A stretch of DNA of 64,000 nucleotides from DASVTU01 sp036387415 (GCA_036387415.1 DASVTU010000023.1:1-64000), one strand, 5' to 3'. Positions 1-8,294 are shown, counted from the stretch's first letter. Made by a program: numbers and translations. Notes: generated by a model from the sequence alone, not told the origin.

Positions 1-762
1 GATGAGCGGCAGGCGCTGCACGGCGGCGAAATTCAAGCCTTCGTGGAACGCGCCCGTGCTCATCCCACCGTCGCCGATATAGGCAATCGCCACTATATCC
101 TTCTTCTGCATACGCGCGCCCAGCACCACACCCGTCATCACAGGGATCATGTCGCCGAGGTGCGAGATCGGCCCGATAAAACCCTTCTCCATATCGCCGA
201 AATGAATGTTCAAATCGCGCCCGCCCGAAGGCCCCCAGGCTTTCGCCATGTACTGCGCGAAAATCTCTCGCGGGCGAATCCCTTTGACGAGCACCGCGCC
301 GAGGTCGCGTATGAGCGGCGCGATGAAATCCTGCGGCGAGAGCGCGTAACACGTCCCGACGGCGGTCGCTTCCTGACCGAGCGAACGAAACACGCCGCCG
401 ACCACCTTCGTCTGTCGATAGAGATTGACGAGACGTTCTTCCACCAATCGCGTCAGCATGAGATAACGGTACAACTCAAGCATCTGCTCCGTCGTGAGCG
501 TTGTCTCGCTGGTGCAGACGAGTTCGCCCTCGGCGTTCAGAGGGTCGGGCGTCGTCAGCCCCGTCAAAGTCTCTAACGTCTCTGTGGTTTCCTGTGTCAT
601 CGCTTCTTCGCTCGTCGCACTCTGTGTGGCGGCTTCATCGCTGCCGACGCCGCGCGCCCGTTTCGTTTCTTCCGCATCGGCTTGCATGGCATCGCCGCCG
701 CGCGTGGTTTTGGTTTTGCTCGCCGGACGCGGCGCGGCCTTGCGCTTTGTTTTGTTGGACAT
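1..762 (-). CDS. pdhA: 2-oxoacid (pyruvate or branched-chain) dehydrogenase E1 alpha subunit, C-terminus beyond window
   Basis: The first 254 codons are visible from an ATG at 762; the reading frame runs off the left edge. E1 alpha pairs with E1 beta to bind thiamine diphosphate and decarboxylate a 2-oxoacid, handing the acyl group to lipoyl-E2. The TPP-binding stretch GDGGMSTGAFHEGLN starts at residue 230, preceded by typical E1 alpha sequence (RLVEERL, GGVFRSLGQEA, GGRDLNIHFGD). The first roughly 85 residues are a charged low-complexity extension. Dihydrolipoyl dehydrogenase lies immediately upstream on the same strand, which supports a complex operon. Family assignment is firm; pyruvate versus branched-chain or acetoin substrate cannot be decided here. 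Confidence 0.88.
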   Translation of the reverse strand, partial: MSNKTKRKAAPRPASKTKTTRGGDAMQADAEETKRARGVGSDEAATQSATSEEAMTQETTETLETLTGLTTPDPLNAEGELVCTSETTLTTEQMLELYRYLMLTRLVEERLVNLYRQTKVVGGVFRSLGQEATAVGTCYALSPQDFIAPLIRDLGAVLVKGIRPREIFAQYMAKAWGPSGGRDLNIHFGDMEKGFIGPISHLGDMIPVMTGVVLGARMQKKDIVAIAYIGDGGMSTGAFHEGLNFAAVQRLPLI

Positions 763-771
763 ATCTCGAAT

Positions 772-853
772 AGTAAGCAGTAAGCCGTGAGCAGTAAGCA
801 GACAGAAACTGCTTTTGATTTTACTGCTAACGGCTCACCGCTTACTGCTTACT
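772..853. repeat. Heptamer-periodic inverted repeat, agtaagc class
   Basis: The left arm is made of units agtaagc, agtaagc, cgtgagc, agtaagc. The right arm, read as reverse complement, gives agtaagc, agtaagc, ggtgagc, cgttagc. It lies between lpd and pdhA, which share a strand, so it would form a hairpin in their joint transcript. Partial terminator, processing site or mRNA stabiliser are all possible. Confidence 0.75.
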
Positions 854-854
854 C

Positions 855-2258
855 CTAAAAATGAATCGTCAAACCATGAATGCCTTCGGCAGCTTCCATG
901 ACGGATTCGGAGATGGTCGGATGCGCATGCATGGTGCGTCCGAGTTCTTCCGCCGTCGATTCGAGTTGCATGGCGACGCAGGCTTCGGCGATTAACTCTG
1001 TCGCGTGCGGCCCGACGATGTGGACGCCGAGCAGTTCGTCGTACTTCGTCTCGCTGACAATCTTAACGAAGCCCTCCTCTTCGCCGAGGATGCGCGCCTT
1101 GCCCGAAGCCGAGAAGGGAAACTTGGCGACCTTCACGTCGTAGCCCGCATCGCGCGCCTTCTGTTCCGTCAACCCGACGGAAGCGACTTCGGGGTCACAG
1201 TAAGTGCAAGAAGGGACGAGACGCATGTTGATTGGTTCGGCGTGCGCGCCCGCAATCTGTTCGACGGCGAGGATGCCTTCCTTCGACGCCAGATGCGCGA
1301 GCCACGGCGTCGGAATCACGTCGCCGATGGCGTAGACGTTCGGCTCACCCGTCCGGCAAAACTCATCCACCTGCACGCTCCCGCGCTCGACTTTGATGTT
1401 CGTCCCTTCCAGCCCCAAGCCTTCCAGATAAGGCATGCGCCCGACGGCGACCAGCAGCATCTCCGCTTCGAGCGTGACGGCTTCGCCCTTCGAGGTCTTG
1501 CCCGTGAGGCGAATCCCTGCGTCGGTCTTCTCAAGATTTTCGAGTTTGGTGTCGAGTTGCTGCTTAATCTTGCGCTTGCGAAATGCCTTCGAGAGTTCCG
1601 TCGAAATCTCTTCATCTTCGAGCGGAAGCAGGCGCGGCATGAGTTCCACAATCGTCGTCTCGCAACCGAAACGCGAATAGACGGACGCGAATTCGACGCC
1701 GACCGCGCCCGCGCCCATCACAATCAGCGACTTCGGCACGTCTTTGAGTTCGAGGATGTGGTCGCTGTTGACGACGCGTTCGCCGTCCGTCTCAAATCCC
1801 GGAATCGGGCGCACGACCGAACCCGTCGCGATGATGATGTTCTTGGTGTTGATGGTTTCGCTCTTGCCGTCCTCGCCCGTGACTTCGACTTTGCCCGGAA
1901 GCGACAGTTTGCCCTTACCCTTGAAGACCGTGATGGAGTTCTTCTTCATGAGAAACTCGATGCCCTTCGAGTTTTTCATCACGACCTTCTCTTTGCGCTT
2001 CTGCACGTCGGCGAACGCGAGTTGGATGCCCGTCGCCTGCACGCCGAAATCAGCCGCGTGCTGCATCTGTTCGTAGACGTGCGCGGACATCAAAAGCTGC
2101 TTCGTCGGGATACACCCGCGCAGCGTACACGTCCCGCCCAGACGCTTGTCCTTCTCCACCAGCGCAACCTTCAAACCCAACTGCGCCCCGCGAATCGCCG
2201 CCACATAACCGCCCGGCCCCGACCCGATAATCGTCACATCAAACTGTTCCGTAGACAA
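855..2258 (-). CDS. lpd: Dihydrolipoyl dehydrogenase (E3)
   Basis: A 467-residue flavoprotein that reoxidises dihydrolipoamide of 2-oxoacid dehydrogenase complexes with NAD. The N-terminal FAD Rossmann motif GSGPGG is at residues 12-17. The redox disulfide is C44/C49 in GGTCTLRGCIPTK, a variant of the usual GGTCLNVGCIPSK. A second dinucleotide motif GAGAVGVEFA lies mid-protein, and the C-terminal catalytic His-Glu dyad is in HAHPTISESVMEAA. Length is normal for the family. Its position just upstream of E1 alpha suggests it serves that complex. A heptamer inverted repeat separates the two genes. Confidence 0.95.
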   Translation of the reverse strand: MSTEQFDVTIIGSGPGGYVAAIRGAQLGLKVALVEKDKRLGGTCTLRGCIPTKQLLMSAHVYEQMQHAADFGVQATGIQLAFADVQKRKEKVVMKNSKGIEFLMKKNSITVFKGKGKLSLPGKVEVTGEDGKSETINTKNIIIATGSVVRPIPGFETDGERVVNSDHILELKDVPKSLIVMGAGAVGVEFASVYSRFGCETTIVELMPRLLPLEDEEISTELSKAFRKRKIKQQLDTKLENLEKTDAGIRLTGKTSKGEAVTLEAEMLLVAVGRMPYLEGLGLEGTNIKVERGSVQVDEFCRTGEPNVYAIGDVIPTPWLAHLASKEGILAVEQIAGAHAEPINMRLVPSCTYCDPEVASVGLTEQKARDAGYDVKVAKFPFSASGKARILGEEEGFVKIVSETKYDELLGVHIVGPHATELIAEACVAMQLESTAEELGRTMHAHPTISESVMEAAEGIHGLTIHF

Positions 2259-2294
2259 TGTATCTTATCCTCTCTCGATTTAACGATGAATTAA

Positions 2295-2426
2295 AACAGT
2301 AGACAGTAGTCAGTAGCCAGCATCAAAATAGTTTGAGTGCTTTACTGATTGAATGCTTTTCAAGTGATGGTTATTTGTTAACAAGCTCAATGCTTTTCTA
2401 CTAACTACTGGCTACTGTCTACTGTT
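2295..2426. repeat. Heptamer-periodic inverted repeat, acagtag class
   Basis: Left arm 2295-2320 contains acagtag, acagtag, tcagtag. Right arm 2398-2426 reads in reverse complement as acagtag, acagtag, ccagtag, ttagtag. The loop is about 77 nt. The right arm overlaps the end of the neighbouring DinB gene and supplies its last codons and TAG stop. Confidence 0.75.
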
Positions 2427-2887
2427 CCTGCTTCCGCCTTCATCCGTTGCTTGTATTCTTCAATCTGCGCCGCGTGGTGCGTGTGATGTCGGAAGGTGAC
2501 GACCTCGGCAAACTTGTAGGTGGGCGTCGCTTCGTCAACCTCATCCGGCAACGCGGCGAGCGTCTCTTCCATGCGTCTGTGCGCGGCGTCGAATTCGGCG
2601 CGCACCTCCGCCATCGAAGCGGCGCGACGTTCTTCCGTCGCACGCGCGTTGAAGTCATCAATCATCTGCTTATCAAACTTCTGCGGCTTCCATGTGCCGC
2701 GTTGTATCTCTTCGAGCATGCGCGTGCCCTCAATCTCCCACGCGCTGATGTGCGAGAGCGCATCTTTGACAGACCAATTCTCATTCAGACCCGTGCGCGT
2801 CGCCTCGGCTTCGCTCAGTCCGTCGAGCGCCGCGGTCAACTTTCCATGCGCCTCACGCACGCGTTCCAGTAGTTCCGTCTTCTTCAT
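2405..2887 (-). CDS. DinB-superfamily (ClbS/DfsB-like) protein
   Basis: A 160-residue four-helix protein. The start is placed at ATG 2887 because GGAGG stands 5 nt upstream; an in-frame ATG at 2914 lacks such a site. DinB-fold hallmarks are visible: an ENWSVKDALSHISAWE helix carrying one metal-ligand histidine, and a C-terminal TFRHHTHHAAQIEEY helix with closely spaced histidines. Family members bind a divalent metal and act as thiol-dependent transferases, cyclopropane hydrolases or stress proteins; the substrate here is unknown. The last five codons and stop lie in a heptamer repeat arm, so the tail VDSSQ is probably not functionally conserved. Confidence 0.8.
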   Translation of the reverse strand: MKKTELLERVREAHGKLTAALDGLSEAEATRTGLNENWSVKDALSHISAWEIEGTRMLEEIQRGTWKPQKFDKQMIDDFNARATEERRAASMAEVRAEFDAAHRRMEETLAALPDEVDEATPTYKFAEVVTFRHHTHHAAQIEEYKQRMKAEAGTVDSSQ

Positions 2888-3093
2888 GAAGTCCTCCGAA
2901 ATCTTGCGCGACACGCCACGGCGCTCGACATCTGCTGCTCCTCCTCGCTCGTCTTACACCGAGTCGAAGCCCTCGCCCGTCGGCGCAAGTCAACCGACCT
3001 GTACGCTCTATCGTTGGTTTTCTAAAAGAGGTCATTATAAACGCTCACGCCGCTTTCATCCAATCGTCCAGCGCGGGTCTGCCGGAAGCAGCT

Positions 3094-3534
3094 TTACATC
3101 TTGAACAACGATTGATAATCGCCGACCAACTTGTCGAGCTTTGCCTTAAACGAAGGGTCTTGCATCGACTGGCTCATATACTTAATCTGCAATCCCGCCA
3201 CACTCATGATGTTATTCGTCACGCTCTCCAACATCTTATTCTTTGTCTCTTCGCTATTACTCACATCCGCGCCGCGCACGTTCTTGAGCGACTCCAACTT
3301 CGACGCTATCTCCGCCCTTCTCGCGTCCATCAACTTCTGCGCCTCGTCCACACCCGCGGAAGGATTCGGAGCCGTCTCGACTTTGCTCACCAACTCCTTC
3401 GTAAACCCATCCAACTCGCCCAACACTTCGTCAACGTCCGCATCCTTCTTGCAACCTGTCGCCGTCGCAAGCGTCGCGCAAACCAACCACACCACGACGA
3501 ACCGCCAACACGCTCCTATCCGCTTCCTTCGCAT
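3094..3534 (-). CDS. Small exported lipoprotein of unknown function
   Basis: A predicted 146-residue protein beginning MRRKRIG. ATG 3534 is preferred over the upstream in-frame GTG 3552 because the purine-rich GGAGGTGG lies just before it. An Arg-rich n-region and hydrophobic core end in a lipobox (ATATGCKKD), indicating lipidation and anchoring. The mature part is charged and helical with no recognisable catalytic motif. The family was not recognised. The gene is flanked by a DinB gene on the same strand and a divergent rhodanese gene, so a shared promoter region at 3535-3734 is likely. Confidence 0.7.
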   Translation of the reverse strand: MRRKRIGACWRFVVVWLVCATLATATGCKKDADVDEVLGELDGFTKELVSKVETAPNPSAGVDEAQKLMDARRAEIASKLESLKNVRGADVSNSEETKNKMLESVTNNIMSVAGLQIKYMSQSMQDPSFKAKLDKLVGDYQSLFKM

Positions 3535-3734
3535 CAAACAGACCACCTCCACACCTGCCCTCCAAAAGCGTTATGATGTAACAACGTGAGAAATCGAAAG
3601 TCAAGACACACACTTTTCATCAAGCGTTCGCCTTATCAAACCAATCCACTTGCCACACAACCGACGCTCTTTTTCAACGTCACCATCCGCATGACCAAAC
3701 ATCCGCCACAGACATACACGAAAGGACAACCCAC

Positions 3735-4106
3735 ATGAAACACTCCGCAGGCTTCCTCCAACTCGTCCAGAACGCCAAAACACGCATCCGCGAAATCTCC
3801 GTCGAGGAAACCCTCCGACGCCTCTCCACCGATGAAGCCACCCAACTCATCGACGTACGCGAAGACCACGAATGGCAACAAGGCCACGCTCAACGCGCAC
3901 GCCACATGGGACGCGGCATCATCGAACGCGACATCGAACAACAAATCCCCGACAAAGACACGCCCCTCATCCTCTACTGCGGCGGCGGCTACCGCTCCGC
4001 CCTCTGCGCCGACAACCTCCAAACGATGGGCTACACCAACGTCTACTCCATGGACGGCGGCTGGAAAGCATGGAAAGAATCTGGCGCACCGATGGAGGGC
4101 GAATAA
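3735..4106 (+). CDS. Single-domain rhodanese-like sulfurtransferase
   Basis: A 123-residue cytoplasmic protein. The rhodanese core is complete: QLIDVREDHEW as the CH2A-like strand, GHAQRARHMGRG, active-site loop YCGGGYRS with nucleophile C82, and a C-terminal DGGWKAWKESG. The enzyme would carry a persulfide on C82 and pass sulfane sulfur to an acceptor. AAAGGA stands upstream of the ATG. No partner gene is adjacent. A second, unusual rhodanese with a probable selenocysteine lies at 49.6-50.3 kb; this one has an ordinary cysteine. Confidence 0.9.
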   Translation: MKHSAGFLQLVQNAKTRIREISVEETLRRLSTDEATQLIDVREDHEWQQGHAQRARHMGRGIIERDIEQQIPDKDTPLILYCGGGYRSALCADNLQTMGYTNVYSMDGGWKAWKESGAPMEGE

Positions 4107-4119
4107 ACCACAATGTTAT

Positions 4120-4316
4120 AGTTTCTGCGGACTCAGAAAGAGACTCTCGGAGGGAGACGTGCGACGCCGATTGTGGTCTTTTCGGCGAGCGAGTGCGGAA
4201 GGGAAGCGCGCGAGGCGGGCGCGGATTTGTTTCTGAAGAAACCGCATGATGTCGAGTTGTTGGTGGAGACTATCAGGCGCGTGCTCGTCGCAGTCGGGAA
4301 CGAGGCGAACGCTTAG
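4120..4316 (+). pseudogene. Remnant of a CheY-like receiver domain (C-terminal third only)
   Basis: The open frame ending at TAG 4314-4316 encodes TPIVVFSAS, an alanine/glycine-rich AREAGADLFLKKP stretch and a final helix ELLVETIRRVL. These are beta4-alpha4-beta5-alpha5 of a receiver domain, including the conserved Lys-Pro. Nothing upstream encodes the phospho-acceptor Asp part, and a stop codon (4119-4121) closes the frame 5-prime. It lies about 100 nt before an intact receiver gene, so it may be the leftover of a tandem duplication or deletion. Confidence 0.65.
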
Positions 4317-4419
4317 CGTCGTGTCGATTGAGGATAGTGAAACAGTTTGAAACTCAATGAAATTATAACGGGTGTCGGTTGGTAAATGATGATATGCTCA
4401 TTCTGTTTGAAGGGATGGG

Positions 4420-4830
4420 TTGAAAGTGAAGACACAAACAACCAAAGGGCACATCCTCTACGTCGAAGACCACGACGACACACGCATCTTGATGACCATT
4501 CTGCTCGAACAGGCAAACTTTCAAGTGACCTACGCGAGAAACGGCATGGAGTGTATGCGGTTGGCGGAAAGCGGGCAACACTTCGACCTCTATCTGCTCG
4601 ACCATACTTTCCCCGATGCGTCGGGCGTGACGATATGCAAAGAACTTCGTAATATCGACCCCGACACGCCGATTCTTTTCTATTCGGGACGCGCCATGCC
4701 CGAAGAAAGAGAAGCCGCGCTCAAGGCCGGAGCGCAAGACTACCTGATTAAACCCACAGACATCTTCAATGTCGCAGAGCACGCCGCCAAGTGGATTGAT
4801 GCAACGCGCAAACCTCCAACCTCAAACTAA
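4420..4830 (+). CDS. Stand-alone response-regulator receiver protein
   Basis: A 136-residue CheY-type single receiver domain with no output domain. The acidic pair is E16/D17, the phospho-acceptor D61 (LYLLDHTFPD), the switch S89 and the conserved K111 in LIKPTD. The start is either TTG 4420 (AGGG 5 nt upstream) or GTG 4426; both precede the KGHILYVEDHDD strand. No histidine kinase is adjacent, so the phospho-donor is encoded elsewhere. A decayed receiver fragment lies just upstream. Downstream is an octamer-periodic inverted repeat that may end the transcript. Confidence 0.88.
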   Translation: MKVKTQTTKGHILYVEDHDDTRILMTILLEQANFQVTYARNGMECMRLAESGQHFDLYLLDHTFPDASGVTICKELRNIDPDTPILFYSGRAMPEEREAALKAGAQDYLIKPTDIFNVAEHAAKWIDATRKPPTSN

Positions 4831-4852
4831 GACCTACTTCCAAACCAGATTA

Positions 4853-4941
4853 GTCACAGAGACACGTAGATACAGAGCAAGCAAATTAAAGATGTTGCTT
4901 CCATACTTCTATTTCATCTCTGTATCTCCGTGTCTCTCTGG
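4853..4941. repeat. Octamer-periodic inverted repeat (cacagaga class)
   Basis: The left arm tcacagagacacgtag followed by atacagagc pairs with the right arm 4916-4941 (tctctgtatctccgtg, then tctctctgg). The period is 8 rather than 7 bp. A close relative lies at 44519-44685, also just downstream of a plus-strand gene. Likely a 3-prime hairpin of the receiver gene. Confidence 0.65.
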
Positions 4942-5017
4942 CATGTTTTGAGATGCCGACGCGTGAGCGTGTTGGTGTAGAATCGCGTGCCATATTATTA
5001 TCAATCAAACTTCAAAG

Positions 5018-5058
5018 CGAGGCTCAGCGTATAAATTATCGAAGCGGCGCGAGCCTCG
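5018..5058 (+). promoter_or_regulatory. Stem-loop in the fumC leader
   Basis: An 8-bp perfect inverted repeat, cgaggctc at 5018-5025 and gagcctcg at 5051-5058, encloses an AT-rich loop and ends 16 nt before the fumC start. It may be a leader hairpin or operator. No known riboswitch class was recognised. Confidence 0.35.
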
Positions 5059-5074
5059 TTGTTTACGGAAAAGG

Positions 5075-6541
5075 ATGAAACCTAAGATGTCAGAGAAAGC
5101 AGCGACGGGGCAGAGACAGGAGACGGCGAGCGACGCGGCGCACGGAGAGACGAACGCCACTGAGACGCGCGTCGAGACGGATTCGATGGGCGAAGTGCGC
5201 GTGCCTGTCAGTAGGTACTACGGCGCGCAAACCGCGCGTTCGCTCCATCATTTCAACATCGGCGACGACATCATGCCGCGCGAGATGATTCGCGCGCTCG
5301 GCATCTTGAAGAAGGCTGCCGCGCTCGTCAACGAAGAACTCGGCAAGTTACCAACGGATAAGGCGCGTCTGATTGTCGAGGCTGCCGACGAAGTAATCGA
5401 AGGCAAGTTGGACGAACACTTTCCGCTTAGAGTTTGGCAGACAGGCAGCGGAACGCAGACCAACATGAACGCCAACGAAGTTATCTCGAACCGCGCCATC
5501 GAACGCGCGGGCGGCGTGTTGGGAAGCAAGCAGCCCGTGCATCCGAACGACCACGTGAACATGTCCCAGTCCTCGAACGACACTTTCCCGACCGCCATGC
5601 ACATCGCTGCCGCCGAACAGTTGAACAAACTCATCCCCGAAGTTGAAAGATTGCACGACGCGATTGATGCCAAAGCGAAAGAGTATGCGGATGTCGTCAA
5701 GATTGGGCGCACGCACTTGCAGGATGCGACGCCTCTGACGGTCGGGCAGGAGTTTTCGGGTTGGGCGAGCCTGCTGGCGCGTGATGTCGAACGTCTCAGG
5801 ATGGTCTTGCCCGGTCTCTACGATTTAGCCATCGGCGGCACAGCGGTCGGTACGGGTTTGAATTCGCATCCCGAATTCGCGGAGCGCGCGGCGAGCAAGA
5901 TTGCGGAGTTGACGGGATTGCCGTTTGCGCCGCATCCGAACAAGTTTGCGGCTCTCTCGGCGCACGACGAAGTTGTGTTTGCGAGCGGCGCGTTGAAAAC
6001 GTTGGCCTGTTCGTTGATGAAGATTGCCAACGACATCCGTTGGCTCGGTTCGGGGCCGCGCGCTGGACTCGGCGAACTCGTCTTGCCGGAAAACGAACCC
6101 GGTTCGTCTATCATGCCGGGCAAAGTCAACCCGACGCAATCCGAAGCGATGACGATGGTGGCCGTGCAGGTCTTCGGCAACGACGCCGCCATCGGCTTCG
6201 CGGGTTCGCAGGGCAACTTCGAGTTGAACGTCTTCAACCCCGTCATGATTCACAACCTCCTTCATTCGATTCGACTGATGAAGGACGCCTGCCACGGCTT
6301 TGTCGATTACTGCGTCGAAGGAATCGAACTCAACCGCGCGCAAATCGACGCGCATTTGAAAAACTCGCTCATGCTCGTCACGGCTCTGAACCCGCATATC
6401 GGCTACGACCGCGCCGCGCAAGTGGCGAAAAACGCCCACAAGAAGGGCATCAGCTTGCGCGAATCCGCCGTCGAACTTGGTTTCCTGACGGGCGAGCAAT
6501 TCGACGCCTACGTCAAACCCGAAGAGATGACCCATCCTTAA
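5075..6541 (+). CDS. fumC: Fumarate hydratase, class II
   Basis: A 488-residue cytoplasmic, iron-independent fumarase that interconverts fumarate and malate in the TCA cycle. The superfamily signature GSSIMPGKVNPT is at residues 343-354, with the flexible catalytic loop serine in it. Other family blocks are SGTQTNMNANEVI, QSSNDTFPTAMHIA and GRTHLQDATPLTVGQEFSG. The first 35 or so residues are a charged extension beyond the usual start. ATG 5075 sits directly after GGAAAAGG, so ATG 5087 is an alternative start. Downstream is a heptamer inverted repeat. Confidence 0.95.
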   Translation: MKPKMSEKAATGQRQETASDAAHGETNATETRVETDSMGEVRVPVSRYYGAQTARSLHHFNIGDDIMPREMIRALGILKKAAALVNEELGKLPTDKARLIVEAADEVIEGKLDEHFPLRVWQTGSGTQTNMNANEVISNRAIERAGGVLGSKQPVHPNDHVNMSQSSNDTFPTAMHIAAAEQLNKLIPEVERLHDAIDAKAKEYADVVKIGRTHLQDATPLTVGQEFSGWASLLARDVERLRMVLPGLYDLAIGGTAVGTGLNSHPEFAERAASKIAELTGLPFAPHPNKFAALSAHDEVVFASGALKTLACSLMKIANDIRWLGSGPRAGLGELVLPENEPGSSIMPGKVNPTQSEAMTMVAVQVFGNDAAIGFAGSQGNFELNVFNPVMIHNLLHSIRLMKDACHGFVDYCVEGIELNRAQIDAHLKNSLMLVTALNPHIGYDRAAQVAKNAHKKGISLRESAVELGFLTGEQFDAYVKPEEMTHP

Positions 6542-6543
6542 CA

Positions 6544-6630
6544 GGAAGGGCGAAAAGGGGAAATGGGGAAATGGTGAAATGGAAAAAGATGCTTCTTGCC
6601 TTTACGCCCGTTTCGCCATTTCCCCTTTAT
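6544..6630. repeat. Heptamer-periodic inverted repeat, aaatggg class
   Basis: The left arm, ending about 6582, is aggggaa, atgggga, aatggtg, aaatgg. The right arm 6607-6630 reads in reverse complement as ataaaggggaaatggcgaaa. It starts 2 nt after the fumC stop and could end that transcript. Confidence 0.7.
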
Positions 6631-6851
6631 CTGTCGGGCGCATCTTGGCGGGCGCGTTTGGCATCTAAATTGTTGTGGTTGTGAGGGTGTTTGAGTATGC
6701 GAAGGGGTTTGATAGAGAAGCGCGCGGGGCGGTTGGCTCTGCGGTTGCGCTTTGTTTCTCAAAGTTAGTATAGTTCGCGTTTCGCGTGGGCGACGGCGGG
6801 GCGTCTGTGTACGCAGGTCGTCGCGGAAGACGCGAAAGGAGTAAGGACGGA
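6631..6851. other. Gene-free leader of nadA
   Basis: Between the fumC hairpin and the nadA start no further gene or known RNA element was recognised. In-frame codons upstream of nadA are low-quality Gly/Arg sequence without a ribosome site, so they are read as leader. Confidence 0.4.
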
Positions 6852-7961
6852 ATGACTACGAACACTTTAACGGCGGTTCCGAAGTTGGAAGACTACTTCG
6901 GCGTGTCGGACGCGGAATTGAGCGAGCGTATCGAGGCGGCGCGGCGCGAATTGGGGCGGCGTGTTGTGATTCTCGGGCACCACTACCAACGCGACGACGT
7001 GATTCGACATGCCGATTTGACGGGCGACTCGTTCAAACTCTCCGTCATGGCGGCGGAGCGTCCCGACGCCGAATTTATCGTCTTCTGCGGCGTGCATTTC
7101 ATGGCCGAGTCGGCGGACATTCTTTCCGCGCCGCATCAGAAAGTTATCCTGCCGGATTTGGGAGCGGGCTGTTCGATGGCCGACATGGCCTCCGCCGAAC
7201 AGGTGGAAGATGCGTGGGAACAACTCGAATCCGTCGGTATCCTCGGCGACTTCTCCGTCATGCCGATTACTTACATGAATTCGTCGGCGGCGATTAAGGC
7301 TTTCTGCGGCGAGCACGGCGGCGTAGTCTGCACTTCGTCAAACGCCGTGCCGCTTTTCGACAAGAGTTTGAAGGAAGCCGACAAACTTTTCTTCTTCCCA
7401 GACCAACACTTGGGGCGCAACACGGGCGTCCGCTTCGGCATCCCCGTCGATGAGATGGCGCTCTGGGACCCGTCGAAGGAGTTGGGCGGAAACACGGAGG
7501 AACAACTGCGACGTGCGCGTCTGATTCTGTGGAAGGGACATTGCTCCGTGCACGGGCGTTTCCGCGAATGGCACGTCGAGCAGGTGCGACGCGAAGTGCC
7601 CGGCATTAAAGTGTTGGTGCATCCCGAATGCACGCGCGAAGTGGTCGCCAAATCCGACTTGAACGGTTCTACCGAGTTCATCATCAAGACGCTGGAAGCC
7701 GCGCCTGCGGGGTCGAAATGGGCGGTCGGCACGGAAGTTAATCTGGTTGACCGTCTGAAAAAGAGATTTCCAGACAAACACATTCAACTGCTCGCGCCCG
7801 ACCTCTGCATGTGCGCCACGATGTATCGCATCGCGCCGCAGAACCTCGCGTGGGCGCTCGAATCGCTCGTCGCAGGCGAAGTGGTCAATCAAATCGTCGT
7901 GCCCGAAGAGACGGCGCGTTGGGCGCGCGTCGCGCTCGACCGCATGCTCGCAATCAAATAA
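6852..7961 (+). CDS. nadA: Quinolinate synthase
   Basis: A 369-residue iron-sulfur enzyme condensing iminoaspartate with dihydroxyacetone phosphate to quinolinate, the second step of de novo NAD synthesis. Characteristic blocks are GHHYQRDDVIRHADLTGDS, FCGVHFMAESADIL, AGCSMADMA, VHPECTREVV and LCMCATMYRI, which carry the conserved 4Fe-4S cysteines. Start ATG 6852 has AAGGAG upstream; codons before it, back to 6786, look non-coding. No nadB or nadC is adjacent, but nadE lies at 26-28 kb. The stop codon is the first base pairs of a 37-bp hairpin. Confidence 0.95.
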   Translation: MTTNTLTAVPKLEDYFGVSDAELSERIEAARRELGRRVVILGHHYQRDDVIRHADLTGDSFKLSVMAAERPDAEFIVFCGVHFMAESADILSAPHQKVILPDLGAGCSMADMASAEQVEDAWEQLESVGILGDFSVMPITYMNSSAAIKAFCGEHGGVVCTSSNAVPLFDKSLKEADKLFFFPDQHLGRNTGVRFGIPVDEMALWDPSKELGGNTEEQLRRARLILWKGHCSVHGRFREWHVEQVRREVPGIKVLVHPECTREVVAKSDLNGSTEFIIKTLEAAPAGSKWAVGTEVNLVDRLKKRFPDKHIQLLAPDLCMCATMYRIAPQNLAWALESLVAGEVVNQIVVPEETARWARVALDRMLAIK

Positions 7962-8043
7962 AGGGATGAGGGCGGAGGGATGTGGGATGAATAAAAGACA
8001 AAGGGGTTTTATTCATCCCACATCCCTCCGCCCTCATCCCTTT
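7960..8043. repeat. Perfect 37-bp heptamer-periodic hairpin, gggatga class
   Basis: Arms 7960-7996 and 8007-8043 are perfectly complementary around a 10-nt loop. Left-arm units are gggatga, gggcgga, gggatgt, gggatga, then ataaaa. It overlaps the nadA stop and ends in a T-rich stretch, so it can act as an intrinsic terminator. It is the cleanest member of the repeat family in this window. Confidence 0.9.
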
Positions 8044-8063
8044 TAATAAGGAGGGAAAGCAGC

Positions 8064-8294
8064 TTGGCTGATGCAAACGACCGCGTGGGAGAGAATGTTG
8101 ACGGTCAATACTACGTCGATTCGTCGTGTATCGACTGTGATGTCTGCCGCGACACGGCTCCCGACAACTTCACACGTTCCGACAACAACGGTTACTCGTT
8201 CGTCTACAAACAACCGGACACGGAAGACGAACGCGCACTCTGCGAAGAAGCCCTCATGGCCTGTCCTGTCGAAGCCATCGGCAACGACGGCTGA
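8064..8294 (+). CDS. Small [4Fe-4S] ferredoxin
   Basis: A 76-residue acidic single-cluster ferredoxin. Cysteines C22, C25 and C28 (CIDCDVC) plus C67 in ACPVEAIG match a one-cluster ferredoxin; C60 is extra. It starts at TTG 8064, supported by AAGGAGGG 8 nt upstream. It would carry low-potential electrons in the cytoplasm. KorAB (14.9-18.4 kb) is a plausible donor, but nothing here proves that link. It follows nadA across a strong hairpin, so it is probably transcribed separately. The 116 nt after it hold nothing recognised. Confidence 0.88.
   Translation: MADANDRVGENVDGQYYVDSSCIDCDVCRDTAPDNFTRSDNNGYSFVYKQPDTEDERALCEEALMACPVEAIGNDG

Noticed and set aside
1005..2294. Long plus-strand open frame opposite lpd
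   Set aside because: It is a mirror of the firmly identified lpd gene; its protein is Arg/His/Asp-rich with no family motif, as expected from the antisense frame of GC-rich coding DNA.
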